DNA from: Vitrella brassicaformis
Lineage: Eukaryota; Sar; Vitrellaceae
NCBI GenBank assembly: GCA_001179505.1
Contig: CDMY01000339.1
Coordinates: 38,747-102,746 of the forward strand
Length of the DNA: 64,000 nt
Direction of reading: 5' to 3'
In this document: piece after piece, positions 11,964-23,099 of the stretch
Position numbering within the stretch: position 1 is the first letter of the stretch
Layout: each line of letters begins with the position of its first letter
Notes under the pieces: model-generated
Databases searched by the model: none
Told to the model about the DNA's origin: nothing
Seen by the model: the letters and a program-made list of their open reading frames with translations, nothing else
Program-made: the position numbers and the translations under genes

Positions 11964-12569
11964 CAGCTGGCCCCTCAAGAGCCCCTCCTGCTGTTTTGGC
12001 CGCCTGCCAACGGCAGGTTCATTCTCTGATGTTGGCAGGTGAGAGGACGGGGCGGATCCGCTAATGCATGCACGTGTGGTCCTCTTGCCTGTCTGTGTTG
12101 CGTCCGTCAGCTTCAGCAGCACCACTCCTTCCTGAGCCGCGTCTATACGTCCAACATCCACACGTGCAGAGGAGTCATTGTGGAAATAGGTGTGCTGACG
12201 GTGGAAGGAACCGGACCAGTGGGAGTGTTGGTGCAGAGCTGCTGGGGCGGGGGACCCTCTTCGGTGACGCAAATCTTCCTATCATCATGATCAGCCTCAC
12301 ACTATCAGCCCGGGTCACTTCGGCTCCTGTCACTCCACTGATTACAGCCGAGTACCAGCCTCTCGACTACTTGCGTGGCGTCTGTGGATAGAGACATTTT
12401 CTTCTTGTTGTGTGGACGCTTTTCGCGGCTCTTTGCCTCTCTGATGGCTTTCCCCTTTCTGACCGTCGACAAGTGGCCACACATAGCAGAAGGACAACAG
12501 GACTTCGTGCACGAAGGCCACACCAGACCTCTGGCGGGACACCTCCTTCGAAGCGGCTGACCAAGCATC
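11964..12569 (+). pseudogene. Truncated AAA P-loop exon and uncharacterised sequence
   Basis: The first 50 bases read LAPQEPLLLFWPPANG, matching the P-loop exon at 17641, then diverge before the GKT. The remaining 550 bases hold no convincing gene; short open frames here show no domain. Confidence 0.5.
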
Positions 12570-14075
12570 GTGTCCTGCAACTTGCTCCGTCGAAAGAGCT
12601 GGTCAAAGACTTAACACGGCAGTACAACGACATGCATCCCGATGCTCGTGTAGATGACTACCTTTGTAAGGAGATGGAATGTCGTGAGTGCCGTGTTCGT
12701 GGACCAAGATGTCCGGGAGAGGGACAGGCGCATTCAGACACTGTAATCGACACAACGACTGTTGCCTGCCCATCCTTTCATTATTGTGGCATTGTTGTCT
12801 CCTGATGTGCATTCAGGCGAGCAGAAAACCAAGCCCTCAGCCGCAACGTTGAGCGCCTCAAGGACGAGGTGCAGCAGGAGAGGCAGAAGGCCGCACAGCA
12901 GGAGATTCGGTATGTGAGATCTACAGGCATGCACAGCACAGGTGCAGGGCGCTTTCGTGACTGCCTCTCTCTTTTTTGTGTGTGTACAGGTATAAGGCCT
13001 CCATGACCCAGTACAGGATGTATATTGCTGACATGCTCCGGCAGAAGTAACCAACGGAATACTGATCGGACGCGATTGAATGTTGTTGTTATGACTCCTG
13101 CTGCAGGGGGACTGAGGGCAAGCAGAATGAAGACGACAAGTACAACACCGACACCGGTAACGAAACGAGCAAACGAGCGGCACAGATATTGCACTAGCAT
13201 CCGTGTTGCCTTTATGTTTGCTGACGCGATTCAGGCAGCCTTCCCGGACAGTTCAGCACCAAAGCCAGTGAGGACAACGATATCAAGCGTCACATCACAG
13301 ACATGATCATCGACTATCGCCATGAGCCGAGGGAGGGCGAGGAGAAGCGAGTTACTTGGCGGGATATGATTGGGAACGCCAGCGTCAAACAAAAGTGAGT
13401 CGGGATGAAACGGTTCTTCAATAACACAGTGGATTCGTTGACGCTTTTTGTGTGTGCAATGAAGCCTTCTGCAGCTCTTTCTATGGCCTGCCAAGTATCC
13501 ACTCGAGTTCACGGGGCTGCCGGCCCTATAAGAGGGCCTTCTGCTTTTCGACCATCCGGCAACGGCAAAACGATGGCAGCGAAGGCAGCGGCGTCCAAGG
13601 TAAATGAGCTGCCGCGCTTTGCTTTCATTGTGTACTGCTTGTTGTCTCTTCGATACAGTGCAAGGCCACGTTCTTCAACGTTGACGCCGCTTCCTTCGGC
13701 TCTAAGTGGTACTGTCTGCAATCACGCTCCTGTTTGTGTTGGTCATTGCGTCTTTTCTTTGTTGCTGCTGCTGTTTGTGCGTGTAAGTTTGGCGATAGAG
13801 AGAAGATGGTAAAGGCGCTGTTCGAGGTGGCCAGAGAGCGTGCTCCGTCCATCATCTTCATGGATGAGGTCGACGGGATCATGTCAGCGAGGGGCGCTGA
13901 AGTCGGATTTGGCTCTCAAGCCGTCAGGTAGGCATCGTGTATGCGCTCGCACTCACCCTCACCGATCTCCTTGTCTCTGTACCATTGTATGCAGCCGCAT
14001 CAAGGCTGAGCTTCTGGTCCAAGTGGACGGCCTGACCACCACTGATGATCGCGTGCAAGTTATCCTCAGTCTTTA
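12570..14075 (+). pseudogene. Spastin/katanin-like AAA ATPase, copy A, with disabling changes
   Basis: Meiotic-clade AAA ATPases (spastin, katanin, fidgetin) sever microtubules. Exons run in order: coiled coil (ENQALSRNVERLKDEVQQE, 12820-12910), MTQYRMYIADMLRQK, a linker, then RVTWRDMIGNASVKQ at about 13350, which starts the AAA domain. The P-loop exon (from 13472) has a TAA where copy B has CAA, and lacks one base before GNGKTM at about 13568. Later exons are intact: CKATFFNVDAASFGSKW, LFEVARERAPSIIFMDEVDG (Walker B, 13820-13880) and RIKAELLVQVDG. The domain then stops without the second region of homology. I read this as a pseudogene; sequence errors are the alternative for the point changes but not for the truncation. 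Confidence 0.7.
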
Positions 14076-14152
14076 GAGACTTTCACTCATTCAGGAGAGA
14101 GAGAGAGGAGTGTTGTGTGCGTTCATAAGACACAGCAACTGCCCTACCGCAT

Positions 14153-15766
14153 ATGGCGCAGCCAGCGGCCCCAGGGCCCGCAACACCGCCATTCGTCCTC
14201 GACAACTACTATGATATCCGTCAGCTCCGCGCCGGCACACATGGGCAGACGTGGCTCGCCAAGCCAAACCCCGTCGGCCAAGCCCCGAACCAATAGCCCC
14301 GAACCTCGACGGCATGCCGTGGGCTATGGCCATGCCTCGAGGTCAGGACGTCGTCGTCAAAAGGGTGAGTGCATGCATGGACCAGCCGATGCGAAGTTGC
14401 CATCGCTTGTCTCATGCATGTGTGCCTCATCCATCCATAACCGTGTACGTCTGTTTGTCGTCTCGATCTGCGTGCAGAGTCTGGGCCAGAACAACGTGAA
14501 CATCCTATACGGTGAGAGGACTGACACACACCCTCTCTCTCTCTCTCTTCTCATGTGCTGTTAGTTGGTTCGTTCGTGTATGTACTCAGTAGAGTCGACG
14601 GTCATGTCGCAGCCGGCCCTCGAGGCGTGCCCGAATGTGATGGACTACTACGCGCTGACGACCGCGGATGACGACTCGGAGGGCTACCTGGTGATGCCAT
14701 ACGGGGGCCAGGACCTCGCGCAGATGCTCGATGACCACAGACAAGCACACATGGCTCAGATGGTGGGTGAGAGGAGAGATGAATACGTATGGGCGTGCGT
14801 GGTTTGAAGGACAGACAGACAGACAGACAGACAGCCAGACAGCCATACATGTATATGCGGCCACAGACAAGTGTTGTTCCCTCTCTCTGCAGGGTGACAT
14901 GGCGGACTACACCGGCCTGCCCGTCGGCCAGGTCAAGTCCATCACACGCCAGCTGCTCACCGTACACCAGGCGTTCAAGGCCGCAGGCGGTAAGTAACTA
15001 AGCAAGAGAGGCAGACAGAGAGAGAGGAGAGAAGCGGGAAGACAAGTGTCTGTCTGTGTGGTTTGTTGGAACATGCAGTGATGTATCGAGACATGAAGCT
15101 CGACAATGTCGTCATGGACGGCAACGAACGCGTACGCGTCATCGATATGGGCTGGGCCAAGGCCGTGCAGGCTCAGTGGGATGGTGTCAACGATCCACTG
15201 GCGGTCACCACCCATACTTACACATGTGTCTCTCTCTGTTTCACTCTCTCTCTCTCTCATGCGTGCAGTGGGTTGGCGGCGTGCGGCCGGCCGAGATGCT
15301 GCTGCAGACAGTACAACACACAGGCTGACATCCACGCTCTCGGCCAGACGCTCTTTGAGATGCGGTTCGGATACACAGTGTTCACCGAGCGGATAGTCCA
15401 CGGCCAGTTGATCGACCTCCGCAACAACCCTATGGCGGCGCTGACGGACATGATCGCCATGTACGGCGGGGCGGCATGGTCGGCTGACCAGAAGACCCAG
15501 ATACACAACTTCCTGGTACGTACACACGTGCAAAAGGCAGCCATTAACAAGCGAGGGAGGGACCTCAGCATACATGCGTAGCAAGCGAGAATTGCCTGTC
15601 TGTGTCTCTCTGCTGCTGCTGCGTGTGTGCGTGTGCAGGGCGCTTACGCGTTGGGACCGGCCAGGACGGAGGCGCAGGTCAAGGCGTCGCTGCTCCACCG
15701 CATGACTGCCCTCCGCCCGCAGCTGCACGTCACACCGGAGGGTGGCATCAACCACGAAACTCAGGT
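14153..15766 (+). CDS. Divergent protein kinase-like gene, possibly inactive
   Basis: Exons show a kinase fold in order: LDNYYDIRQLRAGTHGQTWL (glycine-rich loop, 14192-14255), GQDVVVKR (the ATP-binding lysine, about 14340), YLVMPYGGQDLAQML (hinge), VMYRDMKLDNVVMD (catalytic loop with Tyr for the usual His of HRD, about 15080) and VRVIDMGWAKAV (DMG for DFG). Later come RPAEMLLQ and DIHALGQTLFEMRFGY. Two frame breaks are visible: a TAG at 14294-14296 between the glycine loop and the lysine, and a one-base shift near 15310 after RPAEMLLQ. The gene is therefore either a pseudogene or has two local sequence errors. The last exon ends near 15766. Confidence 0.6.
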
Positions 15767-15842
15767 GAACAGGATAAACGCATACAGATGCGCATTGTAA
15801 TGGATGGTAAATGGATGTCATGCAGCAAGATGTCTCGATCTT

Positions 15843-15863
15843 ATCGCCGTCTACATTTTATAT
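15843..15863 (+). repeat. Copy of the recurrent TTTTATAT motif
   Basis: ATCGCCGTCTACATTTTATA followed by TCACGGAGGACT, as in the 130-bp repeats but without their upstream half. Confidence 0.7.
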
Positions 15864-16019
15864 CACGGAGGACTCTTTACTCTGTGCATCGCCCTCATCA
15901 TGGGACTTCATACGTGCGGCGTGCTGCCGGCACTGCTGATGGTGGCGTTTCGGGTGCCCTCGTCAATCACGTCGCGCGATGAGGGTGCTTGGCAGCATTC
16001 TCACGATGTGAAACTGCAT

Positions 16020-16305
16020 CCCGTGAGTGGAAGGGTTTGAAAGAACCAGGCGACAAGAATGACCCTTGTGATCGGTCCATTCGTCTATGCACGTATCTAG
16101 GATGTCCGCAGCATGAAGGGAAAGCCTAGATGGGGCGTCTATGCTGCTGGCATGGATGCCCGGCACGGGGCACATCATCAAGGGAGTGGCGTTCCTGGAT
16201 ACCAAGCTATGGCAGAACGGCGCGTGAGTGTGCAAGGATTTGAAAGAATCAGGCGACATGGACGCGTGTGATCGGGTCGATTTGTGTATGTTTCTAGGAT
16301 GCCCG
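16020..16305 (+). repeat. Imperfect duplication of about 80 bp
   Basis: Bases 16023-16102 and 16225-16302 are alike: each runs from GTGAGTG through TTTGAAAGAA and CAGGCGACA to a CTAGGATG end. Each looks like an intron with its donor and acceptor, so an exon-intron unit may have been duplicated here. Confidence 0.6.
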
Positions 16306-16790
16306 GGTTGGTGAACGCTACCCTCGAAGCCAACTTGGAGGTGCCCGAACTGCCCCAGCTGGACCAGATGACCGCCGCCACAATGGCGGCTGCATGCGGA
16401 TAACCAGGTGCTCATCGCCACGACGCAGCAGCTAGTGTACATGATGGGAAACGCCACAAGTGCCATCATGGACCTCGCCAACAATACAAACACGACGGGT
16501 CAGCCCGTAAGTGAGGGAGGGAAAGACCGAATAACCTTTGCTTTTGCTATCAGTCCCACTTCTTCTTCGCCGGCCCTACGCGGGGAACGCGGTTCCCTTT
16601 CACCTTGGACCCGCAGCAACTCGCCGGCGTGCGCACGGAAGCCGATCTTCGACGTGCCGTGGCAGACCACCTGCACCGCGAGTACGGCGGTGCGGTTGGG
16701 GCGGTGCAAGGGAGGAGCGCAGAGGACTACGAGCTTGAACTCGACTTCAACCAGTTCGACCGGAGGGGCTTGTCGGCCGAGGATCCGTGA
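16300..16790 (+). CDS. Hypothetical protein
   Basis: An exon with MPGLVNATLEANLEVPELPQ is followed, after a frame break at 16400, by VLIATTQQLVYMMGNATSA. After an intron (donor near 16508, acceptor near 16552) comes a long exon beginning SHFFFAGPTRGTRFPFTLDP and ending ELDFNQFDRRGLSAEDP at the stop near 16790. Composition and codon use look coding, but no family is recognised. The frame break suggests a missing small intron or a damaged gene. Confidence 0.4.
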
Positions 16791-17370
16791 CGCAAAGAGT
16801 ACACGCGCACCAAGGACACGCATGTGTGTGTGGCTGTGTAAACAGGTCCTCCGCCAGTTCCGCGGGGTGCCGGTGTGGGCGACCCGAACAGCACAGGTAT
16901 AACCGGATCAACCTTGTTTCTTTGCTGTTGCTATGCAGGTAGCCGCTCAAGAACACACGCATCTATGGGGGACGCATCTCCTGCCAGGGTGGACTTGTCG
17001 ACAGGTATGTATGCACATGGGTTCTCACCACGAATGCGCGTGCTGTCTCCATTACGTTGGTGTAGTTGTGTTTGGTGTGCACGGAGTTCGCAGCACGCGG
17101 CAAAGAGCTCGACGTCAGGCTCGAGCGGGCAGTTCGGGTGGATAAAGTCTGATCTATCAGCCAGTCGGCTCATCAATGTGGCTCCCGCGGCCTGTGCCGG
17201 ACTTCCCCTCTCCGTCCAGCCGTCGTGGTGCGTGCGACAACGACGAGGAGCCAAGCGCCGTGTGGATGATGCAGCTCGGCAGCAACCCCCCTCTGACAAC
17301 CGGCGGTGGTGTCCCCATGCGGCGAGATGTTGTCCACCGAAGATGCCCTCGTCGGTGGGCGGGGTGCAGG
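16791..17370. other. No supported gene
   Basis: Short open frames only. A possible exon at about 17100-17330 is rich in Pro and Arg, but I could not join it to anything. Confidence 0.4.
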
Positions 17371-17527
17371 CAAAGTGGACAACATTACATGCGCACACAC
17401 AAATGCGTACGCGCATCTGTTGTCATCGTGTGGATGTCAGGTCGACACAAGAGGAGACATGATGACATTGTGGTCATCGCTGTCTACATTTTATATCACG
17501 GAGGACTTGTATCACTGCATCCACGCT
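17371..17527 (+). repeat. Dispersed repeat of about 130 bp, copy 3
   Basis: Same unit as 11806-11963, including GACAACATTACAT at the start and the CTACATTTTATATCACGGAG segment. It is followed directly by a copy of the 7.9-kb exon ending. Confidence 0.8.
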
Positions 17528-17722
17528 TCCTGAAGTCCACCGTCAGCTCAGAACTGAAGAAAGTTCAACGGCGTGTGCGGGCTGAGAGGTCCCCAGCGCG
17601 TCTCCGTCGTGTGCGTGAGGTGACGGGCAGAGAGGGCAGCTGGCCCCTCAAGAGCCCCTCCTCCTGTTTTGGCCGCCTGGCAACGGCAAAACCATGGCGG
17701 CAAAGGCGGTTGCATCTACGGT
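17528..17722 (+). pseudogene. Fused fragments: basic coiled-coil exon end plus AAA P-loop exon
   Basis: FLKSTVSSELKKVQRRVRAE (compare 7950-8005) continues without an intron into LAPQEPLLLFWPPGNGKTMA, a good Walker A sequence, and then AKAVAST with the GTAAATGAG donor. This is the best preserved P-loop in the window, but the exons that should follow are those of the N-terminal coiled coil, so the order is wrong for a working ATPase. Confidence 0.6.
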
Positions 17723-17796
17723 AAATGAGCTCTTGCCTTCTGCCTTTTCTGCACGCCAGATGCACCGTTTCTCATTGCGTTGCCCTCCTTCTGCAG

Positions 17797-19192
17797 AGAG
17801 ACCAAGATGTCCGGGAGAGGGACAGGCGCATCCAGACACTGTAATCGACAAAACGACGACTCTTGCCTGCCCACCCTTTCATTATTGCGGCATTGTTGTC
17901 CCCTGATGTGCATTCAGGCGAGCAGAAAAGCAAGCCCTCAGCCGCAACGTTGAGCGCCTCAACGACGAGGTGCAGCAGGAGAGGCAGAAGGCCGCACAGC
18001 AGGAGATTCGGTATGTGAGATCTACAGGCATGCACAGCACAGGTGCAGGGCGCTTTTGTGATGGCTTTTTTTTTGTGTGTGTACAGGTATAAGGCCTCCA
18101 TGACCCAGTACAGGATGTATATTGCTGACATGCTCCGGCAGAAGTAACCAACGGAATACTGATCGGACGCGATTGAATGTTGTTTTGACTCCTGCTGCAG
18201 GGGTACTGAGAGCAAGCAGAATGAGGACGACAAGGACAACACCGACACCGGTAACGAAACGAGCAAACGAGCGGCACAGATATTGCACTACAGGTATAAG
18301 GCATCCATGACCCATCACAGGATGTATATTGCTGACATGCTCCGACAGAAGTAAACCAACCTAATACTGATCGGACGCGATTGAATGTTGTTGTTATGAC
18401 TCCTGCTGCAGGGGGACTGAGGGCAAGCAGAATGAAGACGACAAGTACAACACCGACACCGGTAACGAAACGAGCAAACGAGCGGCACAGATATTGCACT
18501 AACATTCGTGTTGCATCGGTGTTTGCTGACGCCATTCAGGCGGCCTGCCCGGACAGTTCAGCACCAAAGCCAGTGAGGACAACGATATCAAGCGTCACAT
18601 CACGGACATGATCATCGACTATCGCCATGAGCCGAGGGAGGGCGAGGAGAAGCGAGTTACCTGGCGGGATATGATTGGGAACGCCAGCGTCAAACAAAGT
18701 GAGTCGGGATGAAACGGTTCACCGATAACACAGTGGATTCGTTGACGCTTTTTGTGTGTGCAATGAAGCCTTCTGCAGCTGTTCGTATGGCCGGCCAAGT
18801 ATCCACTCGAGTTCACGGGGCTGCCGGCCCCACAAGAGGGCCTTCTGCTTTTCGGCCCATCCCGCAAAGGCGACGCTGCCCCCGTACGCGAGTCGGCCCG
18901 CATCGCAGCGATGCAGCAGCAGCTGTCCGCTGTCAACTATGCCACGTTGACGGCGGACAAGGTGACGGCCAACAGGAAGAGGCAGAGGGACGCGCAGGAG
19001 ACGGTGACCAAGCTGCTGGGTGCCGAGGAGGAGAGGACATCGGAGGCAAGGAGGAATTGCCGGAGGCTGCAGGAGAAGCGAATCCTGGGCGAGCTGGGCT
19101 CGTACAAGAACATCACGGCCGAGACGGTGGCAGCAAACCGCGACAGGCAGAGGAAGAGGGTAGCAAGGAGGGGCAGGCAGGCCGGTGTCTGA
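17797..19192 (+). CDS. AAA-gene copy B: coiled coil and AAA N-lobe start fused to a new coiled coil
   Basis: Repeats copy A: the VRERDRRIQTL coil (about 17805), ALSRNVERLNDEVQQER, MTQYRMYIADMLRQK and, after a tandem repeat of two small exons at 18290-18500, RVTWRDMIGNASVKQ. The next exon keeps LFVWPAKYPLEFTGLPAPQE and LLLFGP, but Walker A is lost (SRKGDAAP). The frame then continues 110 residues into an unrelated coiled coil with two related segments, NYATLTADKVTANRKRQR and SYKNITAETVAANRDRQR, to a stop at 19192. The predicted product cannot bind ATP. The donor after VKQ lacks a base relative to the expected phase, so it may not be translated as one protein. Confidence 0.45.
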
Positions 19193-19830
19193 CTGGCATT
19201 TCTTGGGGAGGGTAGACTGGCGGTTGGTGGGGGGGCGGGAGTGGTATCAGGGCAAACTGATAGACTCAATGTTTTGGCTGCGCCGGGTCGATCGCTGACC
19301 TTTTTGGCCGCTCTTTGACTGAGCTTGAGGACGTACAGGGGCAGTGATGGGATAACTAGTGCTGGGAGGGGGAGGGGTGGTGTGTGTGGCCTGCCTGTCT
19401 GGGATGTGTGTGAGTGGACGGCCTAACCGACAAGCACAAACAGACAGACAGACAGACATACCGACAGACAGAGACAGCCGCCCGTCCTCATGGAGGGAGG
19501 GGTGCATACAGATGGATTGTGGGGGTCAAGGGAGGAGGGTGGGAGAGAGGGAGTGGAGACGTGAAAGTTTATCGCTGCCTTCATTTTATATCCGGATGGC
19601 ACGTGTTTGTCAATGTCACCAGGACAAGAAGATGTGAGGGACATTTGGTGAGTGCTGCATGGTGCGTGGGGTGGACCGATCCATTCAGGTGTTACGTCGA
19701 AAAGTCCGTTTGTATGCACACCTCACACACTCACACTCACACACACTCACACATGCCATCTCCCTGTGCGTGTCTCTCAGCATAGCAGCAAACTCACCCG
19801 GCACTTCCCACACACACCCACACTCATCCT
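19193..19830. other. Intergenic, simple repeats
   Basis: Short CAGA-type and CACT-type tracts, and at 19571-19591 one copy of the ATCGCTGCCTTCATTTTATA motif. No gene seen. Confidence 0.6.
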
Positions 19831-19837
19831 CCTGCCC

Positions 19838-20252
19838 CTCTAGGCATCCGAATCACCCTCGCAGCCCTCTGCCCCTCCGTCCCTCTCTCCCGTCCTGATG
19901 CACATCGTCGTGGAAGGCAGACTAGCGAAGTGGTCACCACACTCTGCCCCCGCCTTACCCGACGACATGACAGAAAGAAGAGAAAGGGGCCGAAGTGCGG
20001 CGCTGTGTTCGGTCAACTGGCCAAAAATCCATCCTCGCCTTACACCTCACTCATCTCACTCACTCATTCACTCACCTGCCTGCCTGCCGCTACAAATCGC
20101 ACAAGGACCAGTGCCTGGCTGCACGTGTCGGTCAGCCGCCTTGTGAGATGTCGTTCCTCGCTCATATGTCTGCATCTGGTGTGCAGGTGGACTGCCTCGA
20201 CCTGGCCCGTCAGATGCTCAGCTGCGGCATTAAGCGAATCACGCTCAGCTGA
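19838..20252 (+). CDS. Hypothetical protein, weak model
   Basis: A Ser/Pro-rich exon (about 19842-20010) with the basic run RRHDRKKRKGPKCGAVFG in one frame, and a terminal exon with SHKDQCLAARVGQPPC and LDLARQMLSCGIKRITLS ending at 20252. The cysteines recall a small zinc finger, but spacing does not fit a family I can name. Confidence 0.25.
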
Positions 20253-20520
20253 GCATCCGACGCTCCAGCCCCAGGGAGCAAACCTGCACGGAATCGATGC
20301 AAAAGGGGCAATATCGTGGCCTACAAAAGTAAGGGATCACAGGCGTACGCGGCATGCAGCCAGCTGGCTACCCAAACACTACAGAAAAACCAGACCGTCA
20401 CGATGATTATGTACACTCTCGTGCCCCTCCCCCCCCCCTCCTCGACTCCCCGAGTACTGTACACCCGCCCCTCACTCCCTCCCTCACTCTGCACATCAAC
20501 AACATGTGGCCACAAAACAC

Positions 20521-21783
20521 CTACACAACATTGTCAAAATCGATGGTGGGTGGAGTCAGGGGTGCGTCCATCTTGTCAGCCCTCGGCGTCTTGAACGCGT
20601 CAGGCTGCTGCGTGTTGAGTGAGGTCTTGGGGGCCGCCTCTGCGGTGTCCGCCGGCAGGCCGTCAAGGTCCCACTCCAGAGGGTAAGACTCGCGCAAGTT
20701 ACGCGTCAAAACCTTGCGCCTGTAGCAACACGTGTACACGTGTGTGTGTCACAGTCACATGTCGAGTGAGTCTCTCTATGGCGTGCGGTGCGGCGCATAC
20801 ATACCTGTATCCATCGACTGTGTCCGAGAATAAGGGGGCGGGGTTTTCTGCTAGCTGGCGGTCGACCCTCTCGTACGCCTCAACACTCGTACCAACCGGC
20901 GCATACTCAGCCTGACCACACAGACAGACAGACAGACAGACACGTGACGTGCGGACGGTATGCAGGGACACACTGATGCGTTCGCCCCCTCCATGTTTCT
21001 CGTCATCTTACCTGGTGAATGAATGCTCCTCCAGAGAGCCACTGAATGGAGGCGAAGGCCACCAAGAGGGCAATCGACAGCACTCCGATGCTCAGCGACG
21101 TGGTCCGTCCCCTCCCGCCTTGCTGCGGGTTGCGGACCAAGTTGACCACAGACAGCAAGGGCAGGAAGAAACCCAGACCAATCCGGGGATCTGTCGAGAA
21201 CAGCCCGTTGAACGGCACGTCCGCCTCCATCTCCTGCCGCTCTCGAATGCCGATACGGTCCCGCCTGTTGGCGTACTGGGGGTTCGACGTGTTCTCCTCA
21301 AACTGGAAGCCGCGCCGCCTGTTTTGGCTGTCCATCTCGTCTTCTTCGGGCAGGGACTCGGTGGCAGTGGACACGCCGTTGTTGGTGGTGCTGGCGGTCT
21401 TGCCGTCTGCTTCGGCGATGCCAAGCTCCCGCTGGCGTTGTCTCAGCCGTGCGTAAATGTCCTCATCCTTGGACTCGTCAAACTCGCCCAGCAGCACGGT
21501 GGACGGCAGAGGGCGCCTGGCGGGGGAGAGGGAGGCGGAGCGGTGCAAAACTCCGGGCTGACGACGGAAGACACACACAAGACACGACGTGATGAGATAG
21601 ATAGGACTCGTTTGTTCGTCTGTCTGATCTGCCTATGTCTGTCTGTTGGCACACCTGTGCATGTGGCGTGTTGCTGAAGGCTGCTGTAAGCGGTAAGAGG
21701 ATGCACAAGACCACACACGGTGCAACGACGCATGGACGGTGTGACGACGCGGAAGACGTCTGGCTGCCCCATGCTGTCCTCAT
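20521..21783 (-). CDS. Plastid-targeted two-pass membrane protein
   Basis: The first exon starts at 21783 and has a signal peptide, CVVLCILLPLTAAFSNTP, with Phe after the likely cleavage site, the hallmark of complex-plastid leaders. Exon 2 begins PGVLHRSASLSPARRPLP, a basic, Ser-rich transit-peptide-like stretch. The mature part has an acidic region (LGEFDESKDEDIYARLRQ), then two hydrophobic segments (IGLGFFLPLLSVVNLV and SIGVLSIALLVAFASIQWL, about 21060-21200). Two short C-terminal exons carry EYAPVGTSVEAYERVDRQL and ESYPLEWDLDGLP, ending near 20521. Function is unknown. Confidence 0.75.
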
Positions 21784-22118
21784 TGTTCAGTCCACGGCTG
21801 TGATCCTCTGAGATCCGGAGCAACTACGCGCACCGGATGTTTCGTTTCGCGCATGCCCGAGGTGCCCAAACGGCAAACGGCAGGAGGCGGCGCCACGGCA
21901 GTGGACATCCAGCCAAGCCCGTCTGAGAGACCGCCTTCAGGTTGACTGACGTGCGTGAGCAAGTGGGTGAGCTTCGGTGTTGTGCTGCTGTTGTGACCAG
22001 CGTTGTGACTCGCGAGAAAGCCTTCGTCGGCAGATCTGTCACACTCTCTTTGTGACGCACACGCGCTTCCTGGTTACGTGTTACTACGGGCTAACGGTGA
22101 TCTCGAGCTCCAGCCGTG

Positions 22119-23033
22119 ATGAGCTACCCCTACCCGCCTGGTCAGTACTCCGTGCCCATGGCGGCAAGCCCACCCGCCGGCTCTCGTGGGCCACCTTGGT
22201 TTGTCGGCGGACCACCCAGCCGCCCGCCGCCCGGCATCATCTACGCACCATCGCCGCAGCCAGTCGCCACTGCACCCACGCGTGGCCCAAGCCTTCAGCA
22301 GCAGGGAGGCTCTGGAGCTACCCGGGCCTCGGGCTCACCGCAGCCCGCTGACGCCGCAGCAGCAAGGGTGAGGAAGTCCCGCACAAAGACTGCGAACCAA
22401 CGGGGGTCTCGGTTGTGTTCTTTTCATTCAGAGAGTCTACGTTCCGACCGCAGTGGAGGTACGCCTTTGATCTCAGACAACGCCAGATGCACCGTTGCTC
22501 ATGGCGTTGCCCTCTTTCTGCACAGAGACCAAGATGTCCGGGAGAGGGACAGGCGCATCCAAACACTGTAATCGACAAAACGACGACTCTTGCCTGCCCA
22601 CCCTTTCATTCTTGCGGCATTGTTGTCCCCTGATGTGCATTCAGGCGAGCAGAAAACCAAGCTCTCAGCCGCAACGTTGAGCGCCTCAACGACGAGGTGC
22701 AGCAGGAGAGGCAGAAGGCCGCAGAGCAGGAGATTCGGTATGTGAGATCTACAGGCATGCACAGCACAGGTGCAGGGCGCTTTTGTTATTGCTTCTCTCT
22801 TTTTGTGTACAGGTATAAGGCGTCCATGACGCAGTACGGGACGTATATTGCTAACATGCTCGGGCAGAGGTAACCAACGGAATGCTGATCGAACGCGATT
22901 GAATGTTGTTGTTTTGACTCCTGCTGCAGGGGGATTGAGAGCAAGCAGAACGAGGACGACAAGGACAACACCGACATCGGTAACGAAACGAGCAAACGAG
23001 CGGCACGTTTGCATTTATGTTTGCTGACGACAT
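22119..23033 (+). pseudogene. AAA-gene copy C, 5' end kept, cut by a retroelement
   Basis: Starts with a Pro-rich N-terminus (MSYPYPPGQYSVPMAASPPA) not seen in the other copies, so this probably shows the true 5' exon of the family. It continues with RVYVPTAVE, VRERDRRIQTL, ALSRNVERLNDEVQQER, MTQYGTYIANMLGQR and KQNEDDKDNTD. Homology with copies A and B ends near 23033, before the AAA domain, where the retroelement begins. No ATPase can be made from it. Confidence 0.65.
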
Positions 23034-23099
23034 GGCGGTCGTTCGCGGCTAGCAGAACAGCAACCCGCTGCTGCCGCCGCTGACAGCATCGCAGATAGG

